From the NCBI RefSeq assembly GCF_000708755.2, contig NZ_JGVU02000005.1, forward strand, positions 186,001 to 250,000: 64,000 nucleotides of DNA, given 5' to 3'. Both the position numbers and the translations under genes were made by a program. Source of the stretch: Metabacillus indicus LMG 22858 (GTDB lineage Bacteria; Bacillota; Bacilli; Bacillales; Bacillaceae). Positions 50,749 through 59,678 of this stretch are shown here, in pieces. The notes below the pieces were generated by a model. It was not told the DNA's origin, did not search any database, and saw only the letters and a program-made list of their open reading frames with translations. How positions within the stretch are numbered: the stretch's first letter is position 1; the number at the start of each line of letters is the position of its first letter.

Positions 50749-51195
50749 TTATCTAGGCGAATATGACGTCATATCGTATGGATAATAATAGGCGATCTCC
50801 TCATCAAACGTAATGTAATCAAGGTAGATGGTCAAAAGCAGGTACCTTTTAGACGTTTTCGGATCACTCAGAATGATATGATCGCGGCCGGCCGCTTCAA
50901 TCACGCCTTTAAAGATTTTTGAGTTCCACTCTTTGCTGTTTTCAAATGTCATGTAGATCGTCGCAACTTTTCCGCGGTTAAGCCTCAGAATGTTTTCGAC
51001 ATATGATTCTTCAAGCGGCAGCATCCCGCCCTGTGCCTGAGTCGGAGTCTGCTGCTGCCCGCCCTGCATACCTTGCTGTCCGCCGCCCTGCTGCTGTCCA
51101 AATTGCTGCTGCTGCCCGAACTGCGGCTGCTGCTGACGGTAATCATATCCATAAGGATTAAAGCCTGCTCCAAACTGATTGAAACCTGAATTCAT
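50749..51195 (-). CDS. gerQ: Spore coat protein GerQ
   Basis: 148 residues: a Gln/Gly-rich N-terminal half (YDYRQQQPQFGQQQQFGQ) and a conserved C-terminal domain (VENILRLNRGKVATIYMTFE and later YYYPYDMTSYSPR). GerQ is a coat protein crosslinked by the Tgl transglutaminase and needed for cortex lytic enzyme CwlJ placement. AAGGAGGG precedes the ATG. It is expected to be expressed in the mother cell. Confidence 0.92.
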   Translation of the reverse strand: MNSGFNQFGAGFNPYGYDYRQQQPQFGQQQQFGQQQGGGQQGMQGGQQQTPTQAQGGMLPLEESYVENILRLNRGKVATIYMTFENSKEWNSKIFKGVIEAAGRDHIILSDPKTSKRYLLLTIYLDYITFDEEIAYYYPYDMTSYSPR

Positions 51196-51334
51196 AATAA
51201 CCCTCCTTAATCAGTAAGAATTGAATAAACACCAGAATCATTTGCCCCGCGATGGCGCAAAGAAGCAGTGTGACTGGATGAAAGATCAATCTCACTCATT
51301 TATAGGTATGAACGGAAAATAAGCGTTATGACAC

Positions 51335-51366
51335 AAAAAAAGCCCCTGCCTGATCCGGCAAGAGCT
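51335..51366 (-). terminator. hemQ terminator
   Basis: On the minus strand AGCTCTTGCC/GGCAGGGGCT (two non-Watson-Crick positions) then seven Ts. Confidence 0.75.
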
Positions 51367-51374
51367 TGTGAACG

Positions 51375-52118
51375 TTAAATATGGAAATAGCTGTACAATT
51401 TATCTTCAGGAAGAATATTTCCGACAAAGAATGTGCCAAACTCGCCGTAGCGCGCGCTCACTTCATCGAATCTCATCTCATATACAAGCTTTTTGAATTG
51501 AAGCACATCATCTGAAAAGAGCGTAACACCCCATTCAAAATCATCAAATCCGACAGATCCTGTAATGATCTGCTTCACTTTGCCGGCATACTGACGGCCA
51601 ATCATGCCGTGGCTGCGCATCAGGCTTTTGCGTTCTTCCATCGGAAGCATATACCAGTTGTCTTCGCCGTTTCGGCGCTTATCCATCGGATAGAAGCAGA
51701 CATGCTTCGCTTCAGGAAGGGAAGGATACAGACGGGCAAGAACCTGCGGATTCTGATATGGATCTTCTCCTGCAGGAAGATAGTTGCTGAGTTCCACGAC
51801 TGACACGTAAGAGAAGGTCGGAAGGGTGTAATCAGCAAGCTTAGATTTATTAAACTCTGTTTCAATGACATTCAGTTCTTCCATCGTAGGGCGCAGAATC
51901 ATCAGCATAAAGTCGGCTTTTTGTCCGACGATTGAGTACAGCGCCTGACTTCCCTGCTTCTGCTCATCTGCAAGTCCCCATTTTTCAAGCAAACCCTGAA
52001 ACTCATAAATGGCTGACTGGCGTTCATCGCTGCTTGCCGTTTTCCAGAGCGCCCAGTTCATTGCGCGGAAATCATGCAGGCAATACCAGCCGTCAAGTGT
52101 TTGTGCAGCTTCACTCAT
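51375..52118 (-). CDS. hemQ: Coproheme decarboxylase HemQ (chlorite dismutase family)
   Basis: 247 residues of the dimeric alpha-beta-barrel family. The catalytic tyrosine is Tyr144 in CFYPMDKRR and the heme-binding histidine is His170 in [12 protein letters not shown]; both are where HemQ proteins of Gram-positive bacteria have them, and the arginine of true chlorite dismutases is not evident. It converts coproheme III to heme b in the last step of the Gram-positive heme pathway. It is divergent from pta, as in B. subtilis (ywfI). Confidence 0.93.
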   Translation of the reverse strand: MSEAAQTLDGWYCLHDFRAMNWALWKTASSDERQSAIYEFQGLLEKWGLADEQKQGSQALYSIVGQKADFMLMILRPTMEELNVIETEFNKSKLADYTLPTFSYVSVVELSNYLPAGEDPYQNPQVLARLYPSLPEAKHVCFYPMDKRRNGEDNWYMLPMEERKSLMRSHGMIGRQYAGKVKQIITGSVGFDDFEWGVTLFSDDVLQFKKLVYEMRFDEVSARYGEFGTFFVGNILPEDKLYSYFHI

Positions 52119-52270
52119 GTACGTTCACTCCGTTTCATCATACTTATTTACGCTATTTACTATACCACAGTTTGTCCATGGAATAATGAAATCAGACTCT
52201 GCTGCACATATTAAATAGGGATGTTTAAAGGGAAAAGTGTTTGTCTATTTAGAAAATAAAGAATTTGTCG

Positions 52271-52326
52271 TGTAAGCGCTGCATTGGTCCCGGCTTGTTT
52301 GAATTTGCTTGAAAGTGGAGTATCCT
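52271..52326 (+). promoter_or_regulatory. pta promoter with upstream cre
   Basis: TGTAAGCGCTGCA (52271-52283) matches the CcpA cre core; TTGAAT (52299-52304) and TATCCT (52321-52326), 16 bases apart, form the promoter. The cre centre is about 55 bases before the expected transcript start, where CcpA activates pta in B. subtilis. Confidence 0.6.
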
Positions 52327-52369
52327 TGTCTGTAGAGTGTTTGTTTTTAACAAATTAGGAGGTTTTGGA

Positions 52370-53341
52370 ATGTCTGATTTATTTAGTCTTTTAAAAGAGA
52401 AAGTATCAGGAAAAGAGCTGAAACTTGTTTTCCCTGAAGGAACGGATGAGCGTATTCTTACAGCTGCAAACCGTCTTGCCGGAGAAGGCATTCTCGTGCC
52501 GATTCTTGTCGGAAGCAAAGATGAGATCACAGCAAAAGCGAATGAACTGAATCTTACACTTGAAGGTGTTGAGATCTATGATCCTCAGACATTTGAAGGC
52601 ATGAATGAGCTTGTGGCATCTTTTGTAGAGCGCCGCAAAGGAAAAGCGACAGAAGAACAGGCTCAAAAGATTCTATTGGATGAAAACTACTTCGGCACAA
52701 TGCTTGTTTACACAGGGCAAGCACACGGACTTGTAAGCGGCGCGGCGCATTCTACAGCAGATACTGTTCGCCCGGCTCTTCAAATCATTAAAACAAAAGA
52801 AGGCATCAAAAAAACATCAGGCGTGTTCATCATGGTGCGCGGCGATGAAAAATATGTCTTTGCAGACTGCGCAATCAACATTGCCCCAGACAGCCAGGAC
52901 CTTGCTGAAATCGCCATCGAAAGCGCGAAAACAGCAGACATGTTCAACATTGAGCCAAGAGTGGCGATGCTCAGCTTTTCAACAAAAGGCTCAGCTAAAT
53001 CACCTGAAACAGAGCGTGTAGCAGAAGCTGTGAAAATTGCAAAAGAAATGGACCCGACGCTTGTGCTTGACGGCGAATTCCAATTTGACGCTGCGTTCGT
53101 ACCTTCCGTGGCAGCTTCTAAAGCTCCGGACTCCGTTCTTAAAGGCGACGCTAACGTATTTGTTTTCCCAAGCCTTGAAGCAGGCAACATCGGCTACAAA
53201 ATCGCTCAGCGCCTGGGCAACTTTGAAGCAGTAGGCCCAATCCTGCAGGGACTGAATGCACCGGTTAACGACTTGTCACGCGGATGCAACGCAGAAGATG
53301 TATACAAACTTGCATTGATTACTGCCGGACAGGCAATCTAA
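52370..53341 (+). CDS. pta: Phosphate acetyltransferase
   Basis: 323 residues, the typical short-form Pta without an N-terminal regulatory domain. Conserved segments include KLVFPEGTDERILTAA, TMLVYTGQAHGLVSGAAHSTADTVRPALQIIKT and FPSLEAGNIGYKIAQRLG. It makes acetyl phosphate from acetyl-CoA in overflow metabolism. AGGAGG sets the ATG at 52370; the frame from 52337 crosses that site. Monocistronic. Confidence 0.97.
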   Translation: MSDLFSLLKEKVSGKELKLVFPEGTDERILTAANRLAGEGILVPILVGSKDEITAKANELNLTLEGVEIYDPQTFEGMNELVASFVERRKGKATEEQAQKILLDENYFGTMLVYTGQAHGLVSGAAHSTADTVRPALQIIKTKEGIKKTSGVFIMVRGDEKYVFADCAINIAPDSQDLAEIAIESAKTADMFNIEPRVAMLSFSTKGSAKSPETERVAEAVKIAKEMDPTLVLDGEFQFDAAFVPSVAASKAPDSVLKGDANVFVFPSLEAGNIGYKIAQRLGNFEAVGPILQGLNAPVNDLSRGCNAEDVYKLALITAGQAI

Positions 53342-53349
53342 TAGAACGG

Positions 53350-53379
53350 AAAGAGACAGCAGCCGCTGTCTCTTTTTTC
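53350..53379 (+). terminator. pta terminator
   Basis: AAAGAGACAGC/GCTGTCTCTTT with 4-base loop and T run. Confidence 0.92.
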
Positions 53380-53431
53380 TTGAGCTCATGCTATAATAAA
53401 CATGTTTATAAACGCTAAGGAGTCTACGAAG

Positions 53432-54274
53432 ATGTCTTTTGAAACACTGCTGAAACAGGATGAATGGAAAATTGTCGACCAGTCCAGTCTAGGGCCTCAT
53501 TTTGATGCGAGGCAGTCCTTTGCCATGGATGACACCTTATGCACGGCTGTCGGAAACGGCACGTCGCCTGCAACAGCGCGGACATGGGTGCACCACAAAA
53601 CGGTTGTCCTCGGCATTCAGGACACAAAGCTTCCTTATCTGCAGGACGGCATTGCTTTTTTAAAGGAACAGGGCTACCGCGTCATCGTCCGGAACTCCGG
53701 CGGTCTTGCCGTTGTGCTGGATGAAGGGGTCCTCAACATTTCGCTTATTTTTCCTGAAACAGATAAAGGAATTGATATAAACCGCGGCTATGACACGATG
53801 TGGGATCTGATCAAACGGATGCTGAAGCCTTATAATGCGGAGATTGAAGCCCGTGAAATAACCGGTTCGTACTGCCCAGGCAGCTATGACCTCAGCATCG
53901 GCGGGAAAAAGTTCGCAGGGATCTCGCAGCGAAGACTTCGCGGGGGAATAGCCGTCCAAATCTATCTGTGTGCAGATGGAAGCGGCTCAGAGCGTGCTGA
54001 GCTCATCCGCAGATTTTATGAGCTAGCCAAACAAGGGGAGCAGACAAAATTTGCGTATCCGGAAATTGTCCCGGAAACAATGGCTTCATTAAGCGAGCTG
54101 CTTCAGGACGGCATCACGGTGCAGTCGCTGATGCTTTCTTTTCTGAAGACACTGAAGGAACTGAGCGGCAGAATCTATTCAGCATCCCTTTCTGTTGATG
54201 AGCAGGTGCTGTTTGAAAAAAACCTGCTTCGGATGTATGACAGAAATGAGAAGGTATTTGGGACAGTTCAATAG
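53432..54274 (+). CDS. lipL: Octanoyl-[GcvH]:protein N-octanoyltransferase LipL
   Basis: 280-residue biotin/lipoate ligase-fold protein with the acyl-accepting cysteine in [20 protein letters not shown] (Cys148) and an invariant lysine after it. It moves octanoyl groups from GcvH to the E2 subunits of 2-oxoacid dehydrogenases, in lipoate synthesis. AAGGAG sets the ATG at 53432. It matches B. subtilis ywfL in order and length. Confidence 0.92.
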   Translation: MSFETLLKQDEWKIVDQSSLGPHFDARQSFAMDDTLCTAVGNGTSPATARTWVHHKTVVLGIQDTKLPYLQDGIAFLKEQGYRVIVRNSGGLAVVLDEGVLNISLIFPETDKGIDINRGYDTMWDLIKRMLKPYNAEIEAREITGSYCPGSYDLSIGGKKFAGISQRRLRGGIAVQIYLCADGSGSERAELIRRFYELAKQGEQTKFAYPEIVPETMASLSELLQDGITVQSLMLSFLKTLKELSGRIYSASLSVDEQVLFEKNLLRMYDRNEKVFGTVQ

Positions 54275-54280
54275 AGGGTG

Positions 54281-54319
54281 AAAAAGCAGGCGGGAGGGAT
54301 CTCTTTGCCTGTTTTTTTG
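54281..54319 (+). terminator. lipL terminator
   Basis: AAGCAGGC and GCCTG arms followed by seven Ts; repeat array 3 begins at its end. Confidence 0.75.
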
Positions 54320-54620
54320 TGCGTGTCTTTGTGCAAGGTTTGTGCGGTAAAGCAGGTTTAAGAGCACAAACGTGTCTACCCAGCTAAGAGTTTGTGTTGC
54401 TAACCAGGTTTAAGGACACTAACGTGTCTACCCAGTTAAGAGTTTGTGTTGCTAACCAGGTTTAAGAGCACAAACGCGTCTACCCAGCTAAGAGTTTGTG
54501 CTGCAAACCAGGTTTAAGAGCACAAACGTGTCTACCCAGCTAAGAGTTTGTGCTGCAAACCAGGTTTAAGAGCACAAACGTGTCTACCCCGTGAGTTTGT
54601 GCTTCAAACCAAGTTCAAGA
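54320..54620. repeat. 52-bp tandem hairpin repeat array 3 (five units plus one decayed)
   Basis: TCTACCC recurs at 54375, 54427, 54479, 54531 and 54583, always 52 bases apart. The unit has arms AGCACAAAC and GTTTGTGCT (9 bp), an 18-base loop and a 16-base spacer starting GCAAACC that contains AACCAGGTT. Unit 2 changes GCAC to ACAC while its partner arm reads GTGT, a compensating pair. The last unit has lost 3 bases. A decayed unit (54320-54360) precedes. It lies between the convergent lipL and rsfA; the remaining sequence to 54733 shows nothing I can name. Confidence 0.92.
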
Positions 54621-54733
54621 ACACTAACACCCCATAACGATCCGCCGTAAGTGGTCCAAACCTCTTTTTCTCCTCACGACACAAGAGCATTCAGCTTTCC
54701 AATTTAAATTCTCTCCTCAATGTGTACCCAACT

Positions 54734-54763
54734 AAAAAAAGATGCCCCATCAGGACATCTTTT
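54734..54763 (-). terminator. rsfA terminator
   Basis: On the minus strand AGATG.CC/GG.GCATCT followed by seven Ts. Confidence 0.82.
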
Positions 54764-54766
54764 GCA

Positions 54767-55522
54767 TCACTCCGCCAGCTTCTCCAAATTGCCGTTCCGG
54801 TCCATTTTGAACTTTGTGGCCGGACGCTCTTCTTCTTCAAATAAGACAAGCTTTCTTGCACGGTTCATGATTTTCATGAGTGTTTCGTAATCTTCCTGCA
54901 CCATGACGGTATCCTGCTCAAGCTGTGATACTTTTACAGCAAGGTCCTGGTTCCGCATGGAAAGCTCGTAGTTTTCGCGCTTTAATCTCTCATTCTCAAG
55001 TTTCAGTGCATTTACGTGCTCGTTTGACTGAGAATATGATTCTAGAAATGAAATGACCTGATTCATGGTCAGTTCGGCTGGTGCTGAAGGCAGCGAAGGC
55101 ACAGAAGGTCTGCGGGCTGTAAATGGAATCTCATAGGTTTCTTCCATGTGCACATCTTCCTGGTAGGCAGGGTGTGTCACAGCAGGCAGTTCTTCTTGTT
55201 CATAGACAGCCGTATGGGTTTCCTCAGGTACAGTCTCTGTTTCAGGCGGAGAGTAGAGCAGCTGCTTTTTGGCAGGCTGGCCTTTTCCGGCTGCGCGCAT
55301 TTTTTGCTTGCGCTGTTTTTTTGCCAGCTGAAGCGCTTTTTCATAGTTATGGCGGACAACGGCGTTCCAGCGGAATCCGCAGGCGGCCGACGTGCGGTTA
55401 AGCTTGTCTCCTACTTCTTCAAAGGCATTCAGCTGCGTGCTTCCTTCACGCACATGGCGGAGGACGGTTTCAGCCAATAACAGATCATCTTCTTCTGACC
55501 AGGCGTCTTGTCGCTGTTTCAT
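54767..55522 (-). CDS. rsfA: RsfA family prespore transcription factor
   Basis: 251 residues. The N-terminal Myb/SANT-like domain ([33 protein letters not shown], then [15 protein letters not shown]) is typical of RsfA, which adjusts SigF-dependent genes in the forespore. A disordered Pro-rich middle and a leucine-rich coiled coil (about residues 170-220) follow. The ATG at 55522 is 9 bases after AAGGGAG; the TTG at 55531 touches it. Confidence 0.9.
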   Translation of the reverse strand: MKQRQDAWSEEDDLLLAETVLRHVREGSTQLNAFEEVGDKLNRTSAACGFRWNAVVRHNYEKALQLAKKQRKQKMRAAGKGQPAKKQLLYSPPETETVPEETHTAVYEQEELPAVTHPAYQEDVHMEETYEIPFTARRPSVPSLPSAPAELTMNQVISFLESYSQSNEHVNALKLENERLKRENYELSMRNQDLAVKVSQLEQDTVMVQEDYETLMKIMNRARKLVLFEEEERPATKFKMDRNGNLEKLAE

Positions 55523-55807
55523 GTGTTCCAACTCCCTTAATAAAAGTGTAGATAGAATAATTTCTTAAGATGCGAAGCAGATAAAATGTGCATCCGCTTT
55601 TCATTAGATAAATAGTTGTGTATTTTCTTGTTACCATTCTGGCCAGATTGGGCGGGTTTTATACAAAAACTTTACAAGGATAGTAGATTTTCCGAAAAGG
55701 GATTCTTTCTAGAAGTTATTTCCCCCGGCTTGCATTGGCGTTCAAATAGCTGTAAAATACCAAATAGTGTTTGAACGTGATTCACAGAAGGAAAGGGTTG
55801 TAAGACA

Positions 55808-56032
55808 GTGGCAAATGAATTCAGAATATGCGACGATTGCCAGGCAACCAACATGAAGACGTTGCTGCCGCGCCTGAAAAAAGTGGATCCTGATGCGAAA
55901 ATTGACATCGGGTGCCAGTCATACTGCGGTCCAGGCAGAAAAAAATCGTTTGCGTTTGTTAATAACCGTCCGCTATCAGCTCCGAATGAGGACGAGCTGA
56001 TCGTTAAAATTGAAACAAAATTGAAGAAATAA
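55808..56032 (+). CDS. DUF1450 family protein
   Basis: 74 residues with a C-x2-C (ICDDCQ) and a GCQSYCG motif, then FAFVNNRPL, a thioredoxin-like [2Fe-2S]-type layout seen in DUF1450 proteins such as B. subtilis YuzB. Whether it binds iron-sulfur or zinc is not shown. The start is GTG with AAAGGG about 10 bases upstream. Monocistronic. Confidence 0.82.
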   Translation: MANEFRICDDCQATNMKTLLPRLKKVDPDAKIDIGCQSYCGPGRKKSFAFVNNRPLSAPNEDELIVKIETKLKK

Positions 56033-56033
56033 T

Positions 56034-56068
56034 ATCACCATTGGCACATCCTGCAGTGGTGATTTTTT
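56034..56068 (+). terminator. Terminator of the DUF1450 gene
   Basis: ATCACCA.T/A.TGGTGAT hairpin with a long loop and seven Ts. Confidence 0.8.
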
Positions 56069-56157
56069 TATCGGATTCATTTTGAAAATAATGGTTGAAG
56101 CCATCATTTCCAAATCGATATAATGGATACAAGTCAAGATGGAAGAGGGAACTTTAA

Positions 56158-57459
56158 GTGGCCATTAGCGGAAAGCTTTCTGAGGAAAAAGTGTTTAAAG
56201 ATCCGGTACACAGATATATCCATGTAAGGGACAAGCTGATTTGGGATCTGATTGGAACGAAAGAGTTTCAAAGGCTCCGCAGGATCAGACAGCTCGGAAC
56301 GACCTACCTTGTCTTCCACGGAGCAGAACACAGCCGGTTTAATCATTCTTTAGGAGTCTATGAAATTGTGCGGAGAATCGTAGATGACGTGTTTAAAGGA
56401 CGTCCTGAGTGGAATGATGACGACAGGCTTCTTTCGCTTTGCGCAGCCCTTCTGCACGATTTGGGGCACGGTCCGTTTTCGCATTCATTTGAAAAAGTGT
56501 TTCACATGGATCATGAACAATTTACACGGGAGATTCTGACGGGTGATACAGAAGTGAACGCCGTCCTGCGCCAGATGGGTGACGATTTCCCGAAAAAGGT
56601 GGCCGAAGTGATCGGCAAAACGTATGAGAATAAGCAGGTCGTCAGCCTCATTTCGAGCCAGATTGACGCCGACCGGATGGATTACCTGCAGCGGGATGCT
56701 TATTTTACAGGAGTCAGCTACGGACATTTTGATATGGAGCGGATACTCAGGGTCATGAGGCCGCGCGAAGATCAGGTGGTCATTAAGCAAAGCGGGATGC
56801 ACGCTGTAGAAGATTACATTATGAGCAGATATCAGATGTACTGGCAGGTGTATTTTCATCCTGTCACACGGAGTGCAGAGGTTATCCTGACAAAAATTCT
56901 GCACCGTGCCAAGCAGCTTCACAAAGACTATTACACATTCAGGCAGGACCCGGTCCACTTTTATTCTATTTTTGAAGAGGAAGTCACCACGGAGGATTAT
57001 CTGAAGCTTGATGAGTCCGTTGTGATGTATTATTTCCAGCAGTGGCAGGAGGAAGCGGATCCGATTCTGAGCGACCTTTGCAGAAGGTTCATGAACAGGA
57101 ATCTGTTTCAATATGCGGAGTTTAATCCTGCTGCAACAGTGGAAATGAAGAAGCTGATGGAGCTTACAGCTTTGTTTAAAAAAGCAGGCATCGACCCTGA
57201 CTATTATCTTGTAGTGGATTCATCGTCTGATCTTCCTTACGATTTTTACCGTCCGGGAGAGGAAGAGGAGCGTCTTCCGATTCATCTGCAGCTGCCAAAC
57301 GGGGATTTGCGGGAGCTTTCCCGCCAGTCGGAGATTGTAGATGCGATATCAGGAAAGCGCAGAACCGACCACAAGCTGTATTTTCCATTAGATCTCATAA
57401 AGGATATGTCATCAAAACGAACAGCGAAGAAACGGATTATGGAATTGCTGAATGTTTAG
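56158..57459 (+). CDS. ywfO: HD-domain phosphohydrolase YwfO
   Basis: 433 residues of the SAMHD1/dGTPase-like HD superfamily. The metal-binding histidines and aspartates are seen in HSRFNHSLGVYEI (H), LLHDLGHGPFSHSFE (HD) and SSQIDADRMDYLQRDA (late Asp). It starts with a GTG after AGAGGG. B. subtilis YwfO is a dNTP/NTP-related phosphohydrolase; the exact substrate here is inferred. It is followed by ywgA as in B. subtilis. Confidence 0.88.
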   Translation: MAISGKLSEEKVFKDPVHRYIHVRDKLIWDLIGTKEFQRLRRIRQLGTTYLVFHGAEHSRFNHSLGVYEIVRRIVDDVFKGRPEWNDDDRLLSLCAALLHDLGHGPFSHSFEKVFHMDHEQFTREILTGDTEVNAVLRQMGDDFPKKVAEVIGKTYENKQVVSLISSQIDADRMDYLQRDAYFTGVSYGHFDMERILRVMRPREDQVVIKQSGMHAVEDYIMSRYQMYWQVYFHPVTRSAEVILTKILHRAKQLHKDYYTFRQDPVHFYSIFEEEVTTEDYLKLDESVVMYYFQQWQEEADPILSDLCRRFMNRNLFQYAEFNPAATVEMKKLMELTALFKKAGIDPDYYLVVDSSSDLPYDFYRPGEEEERLPIHLQLPNGDLRELSRQSEIVDAISGKRRTDHKLYFPLDLIKDMSSKRTAKKRIMELLNV

Positions 57460-57535
57460 GCCGGGAGCGGGCCGCTTCAGTACACAATAAAAAGAGAGAG
57501 ATACTGTGAAAATACAAGGTTAGGAGTGTTGGGGT

Positions 57536-58042
57536 TTGCTGAATGAACACGCAAAGCTGATGAAGGTCTTTTCTTCTTCGGGTGAGATTACCGGACGGAA
57601 AAAGCTGCAGAAGATGATCTACATAGCCAAAAAGATCAATCTTCCTTTTTATGAAAAGTATGATTTTCACTTTTACGGACCATATTCAGAGGAACTGACG
57701 CTAAGGATTGAAGAGCTCTGCAATCTCGGGTTTCTGAATGAAATGCACGAGAAAAAAGGCGGATATTTTCAGTACCGCTATTCCCTGACAGAGTCGGGCG
57801 AAGAGTTTCTTGCCAATTATGAGCCGGACATGCCGCCGATGCAGGAATGCATGCAGGATTTAAACGACCAGTCTGCCAGATTCCTCGAGCTTGTCTCTAC
57901 AGTTCTGTACTTTGATTCCCTTGAAAAAGAGGAAGTGAAAGAAAAGGTCTTTACGCTTAAGAGCAAGCAGAAATATACAGAAGAAGAAATCGGCCAGGCG
58001 TATGAGTACATAGAGGCGATTCGTACGAAGGCTTTTCAATAG
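57536..58042 (+). CDS. ywgA: YwgA family protein
   Basis: 168 residues, predicted mostly helical with a winged-helix-like start (GRKKLQKMIYIAKKINLPF, then YSEELTLRIEELCNLGFL). The start is TTG after AGGAG (9 bases). The function is unknown. It is conserved next to ywfO. Confidence 0.85.
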   Translation: MLNEHAKLMKVFSSSGEITGRKKLQKMIYIAKKINLPFYEKYDFHFYGPYSEELTLRIEELCNLGFLNEMHEKKGGYFQYRYSLTESGEEFLANYEPDMPPMQECMQDLNDQSARFLELVSTVLYFDSLEKEEVKEKVFTLKSKQKYTEEEIGQAYEYIEAIRTKAFQ

Positions 58043-58074
58043 AAAATCCCCCGGGCTCTGCCGGGGGATTTTTG
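58043..58074. terminator. Bidirectional terminator between ywgA and ywhB
   Basis: AAAATCCCCC/GGGGGATTTT hairpin extended by GG.CC, T run after. Confidence 0.9.
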
Positions 58075-58075
58075 C

Positions 58076-58261
58076 TTACTGATCGCTGAGGCGTTTTCCG
58101 CCAACTCCATAATGATTTTTGCTCATTTCTTCAATAAATACAGCGATTTTCTCCGCAGGAGCGCCTGTTGTTTCGGATACAGCTGCAGTTACTTTTTCAA
58201 CTAGTGCTTTTTTCTGGTCTTCTGTGCGGCCTTCAAGCATTTTTACAGTTACGTATGGCAT
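58076..58261 (-). CDS. ywhB: 4-Oxalocrotonate tautomerase family protein YwhB
   Basis: 61 residues of the 4-OT family. The catalytic proline must be residue 1 after Met removal; only the ATG at 58261 (MPYVTVKML) gives this, and AAGGAG stands correctly before it, so the GTG at 58267 is not the start. The small beta-alpha-beta protein forms hexamers. The natural substrate is unknown. Confidence 0.92.
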   Translation of the reverse strand: MPYVTVKMLEGRTEDQKKALVEKVTAAVSETTGAPAEKIAVFIEEMSKNHYGVGGKRLSDQ

Positions 58262-58344
58262 TGTCACACTCTCCTTTTTGTATTCTAGGTGGATTCTTCT
58301 ATAGTATACTTGAAGGAGAATAGAATGTTTAGCGAGGAGAATGA

Positions 58345-59010
58345 TTGGTGGAATTTTTGGCGTTTGATTTAGAGCTCATTCCGTACGTTGTGATTGTGCT
58401 TGCCATTGCGTTTTCGGTGCATGAGTTTGCCCATGCGTATGTAGCCTTTAAATTTGGAGATCCTACTGCAAAGAATCAGGGAAGGCTGACACTGTCGCCG
58501 CTGAAGCATCTTGATCCGTTCGGGACGATTTTGATATTTATTGCGGGCTTCGGGTGGGCGAGGCCGGTTCCGGTCAACCGGTTTTATTTTAAAAAGCCGC
58601 GGCTTGCCGGAATTCTCGTATCGGCTGCCGGGCCCCTCAGCAATTTGCTCGTCGCTTTTATTGGCCTGGCGTTATGGTATATACTTTTGAGTACAGGGGT
58701 TTTGAACGGTTTGTCATCAGGTATGGCAGAAAGTCTGGAGCAGTTTTTTAACATCCTTGTGGGATTAAATATTACCCTGTTCATTTTCAACCTGTTTCCG
58801 TTTCCGCCGCTTGACGGATACCGGATCATTGAAGATCTGGCGCCTTCGCGCATCCGGGCGAAAATGACGCAGTTTGAAAACTACGGGATTGTTGTTTTTT
58901 TGATTTTAGTTCTGACACCGCTTGACGAATACACGATTCAGCCGGCGTTTTCATATGGAACGGATGCTGTGCTGACGGTTTTTCAAACAATACTCACCCC
59001 GTTTTTCTAG
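58345..59010 (+). CDS. ywhC: M50-family intramembrane metalloprotease YwhC
   Basis: 221-residue site-2-protease-like membrane protein. The zinc motif HEFAHAY lies in the first helix (about residue 26) and the third ligand region is FPPLDGYRI. About five membrane segments. The start is TTG at 58345 (GAGGAG 5 bases upstream) or GTG at 58348. Function unknown; no partner peptide is visible in the neighbourhood. Confidence 0.88.
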   Translation: MVEFLAFDLELIPYVVIVLAIAFSVHEFAHAYVAFKFGDPTAKNQGRLTLSPLKHLDPFGTILIFIAGFGWARPVPVNRFYFKKPRLAGILVSAAGPLSNLLVAFIGLALWYILLSTGVLNGLSSGMAESLEQFFNILVGLNITLFIFNLFPFPPLDGYRIIEDLAPSRIRAKMTQFENYGIVVFLILVLTPLDEYTIQPAFSYGTDAVLTVFQTILTPFF

Positions 59011-59022
59011 GAGGTTATCTAA

Positions 59023-59538
59023 ATGGAGCAAGATAAGAAAAAGAAAAAGGTTGCGTTCAATATCATCAAAAACGATCCGACTGACGGCCACGGCGGCTAT
59101 GGGGTCGGTGCACTGAGCCTTGAGAATATTTCTCCTGTGTTTATAGATGTAAATGAGGGGGAAGCTTTTGTCGACATCGGTGCGATGCATGCGAGAAGCA
59201 CGGTTGAAAAGGGTATTAAGTTTCTTCCGAACAAGGAGGATGTGCCGAACGGGAAGCCGTTCTGGCTCGTATGGGTGACCATTGACCGCAAAGCAGAAGG
59301 GCCGTACTACGCTGGCGTAACGGCTTGTGAAATGACGGTCGACCGTGAAATCAGAAGAGGCTATAAGTCGCTCCCTGAACACGTAAACAAGATGGATAAA
59401 TCGCTTAAGCGCCATATTATGGTTGATCACATGGATGTACCTTCTAAAGGAGTGCTGATGAACTTTTTGAAGAACCACAATGCAGATATGTGGAACAACT
59501 CCGGTGCGGAGCTGAAAACAGGGCTTGGGGAATCGTGA
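59023..59538 (+). CDS. ywhD: YwhD family protein
   Basis: 171 residues of the YwhD family (KVAFNIIKNDPTDGHGGYGVG). AGGAGG precedes the ATG, 12 bases after ywhC. The function is unknown. Confidence 0.9.
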   Translation: MEQDKKKKKVAFNIIKNDPTDGHGGYGVGALSLENISPVFIDVNEGEAFVDIGAMHARSTVEKGIKFLPNKEDVPNGKPFWLVWVTIDRKAEGPYYAGVTACEMTVDREIRRGYKSLPEHVNKMDKSLKRHIMVDHMDVPSKGVLMNFLKNHNADMWNNSGAELKTGLGES

Positions 59539-59621
59539 CAATCCTGTGACGTTCCTGTGAACAAATTGTCAAATTCTTTCGATTTTAGTAAACTGAAGAT
59601 AGCTTATAAAGCTAGGACACG

Positions 59622-59656
59622 AAAAACCCCGGACCATGGGCGGTCCGGGGTTTTTC
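59622..59656. terminator. Bidirectional terminator between ywhD and pbpG
   Basis: AAAAACCCCGGAC/GTCCGGGGTTTTT hairpin with 8-base loop. Confidence 0.93.
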
Positions 59657-59678
59657 ATCTAGTAGGGGCGGCTGATGC

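Noticed and set aside
54320-54620. CRISPR array
   Set aside because: The whole 52-base unit repeats, with no variable spacers between conserved repeats, and no cas genes are present. The same holds for the arrays at 25.1 and 42.7 kb.
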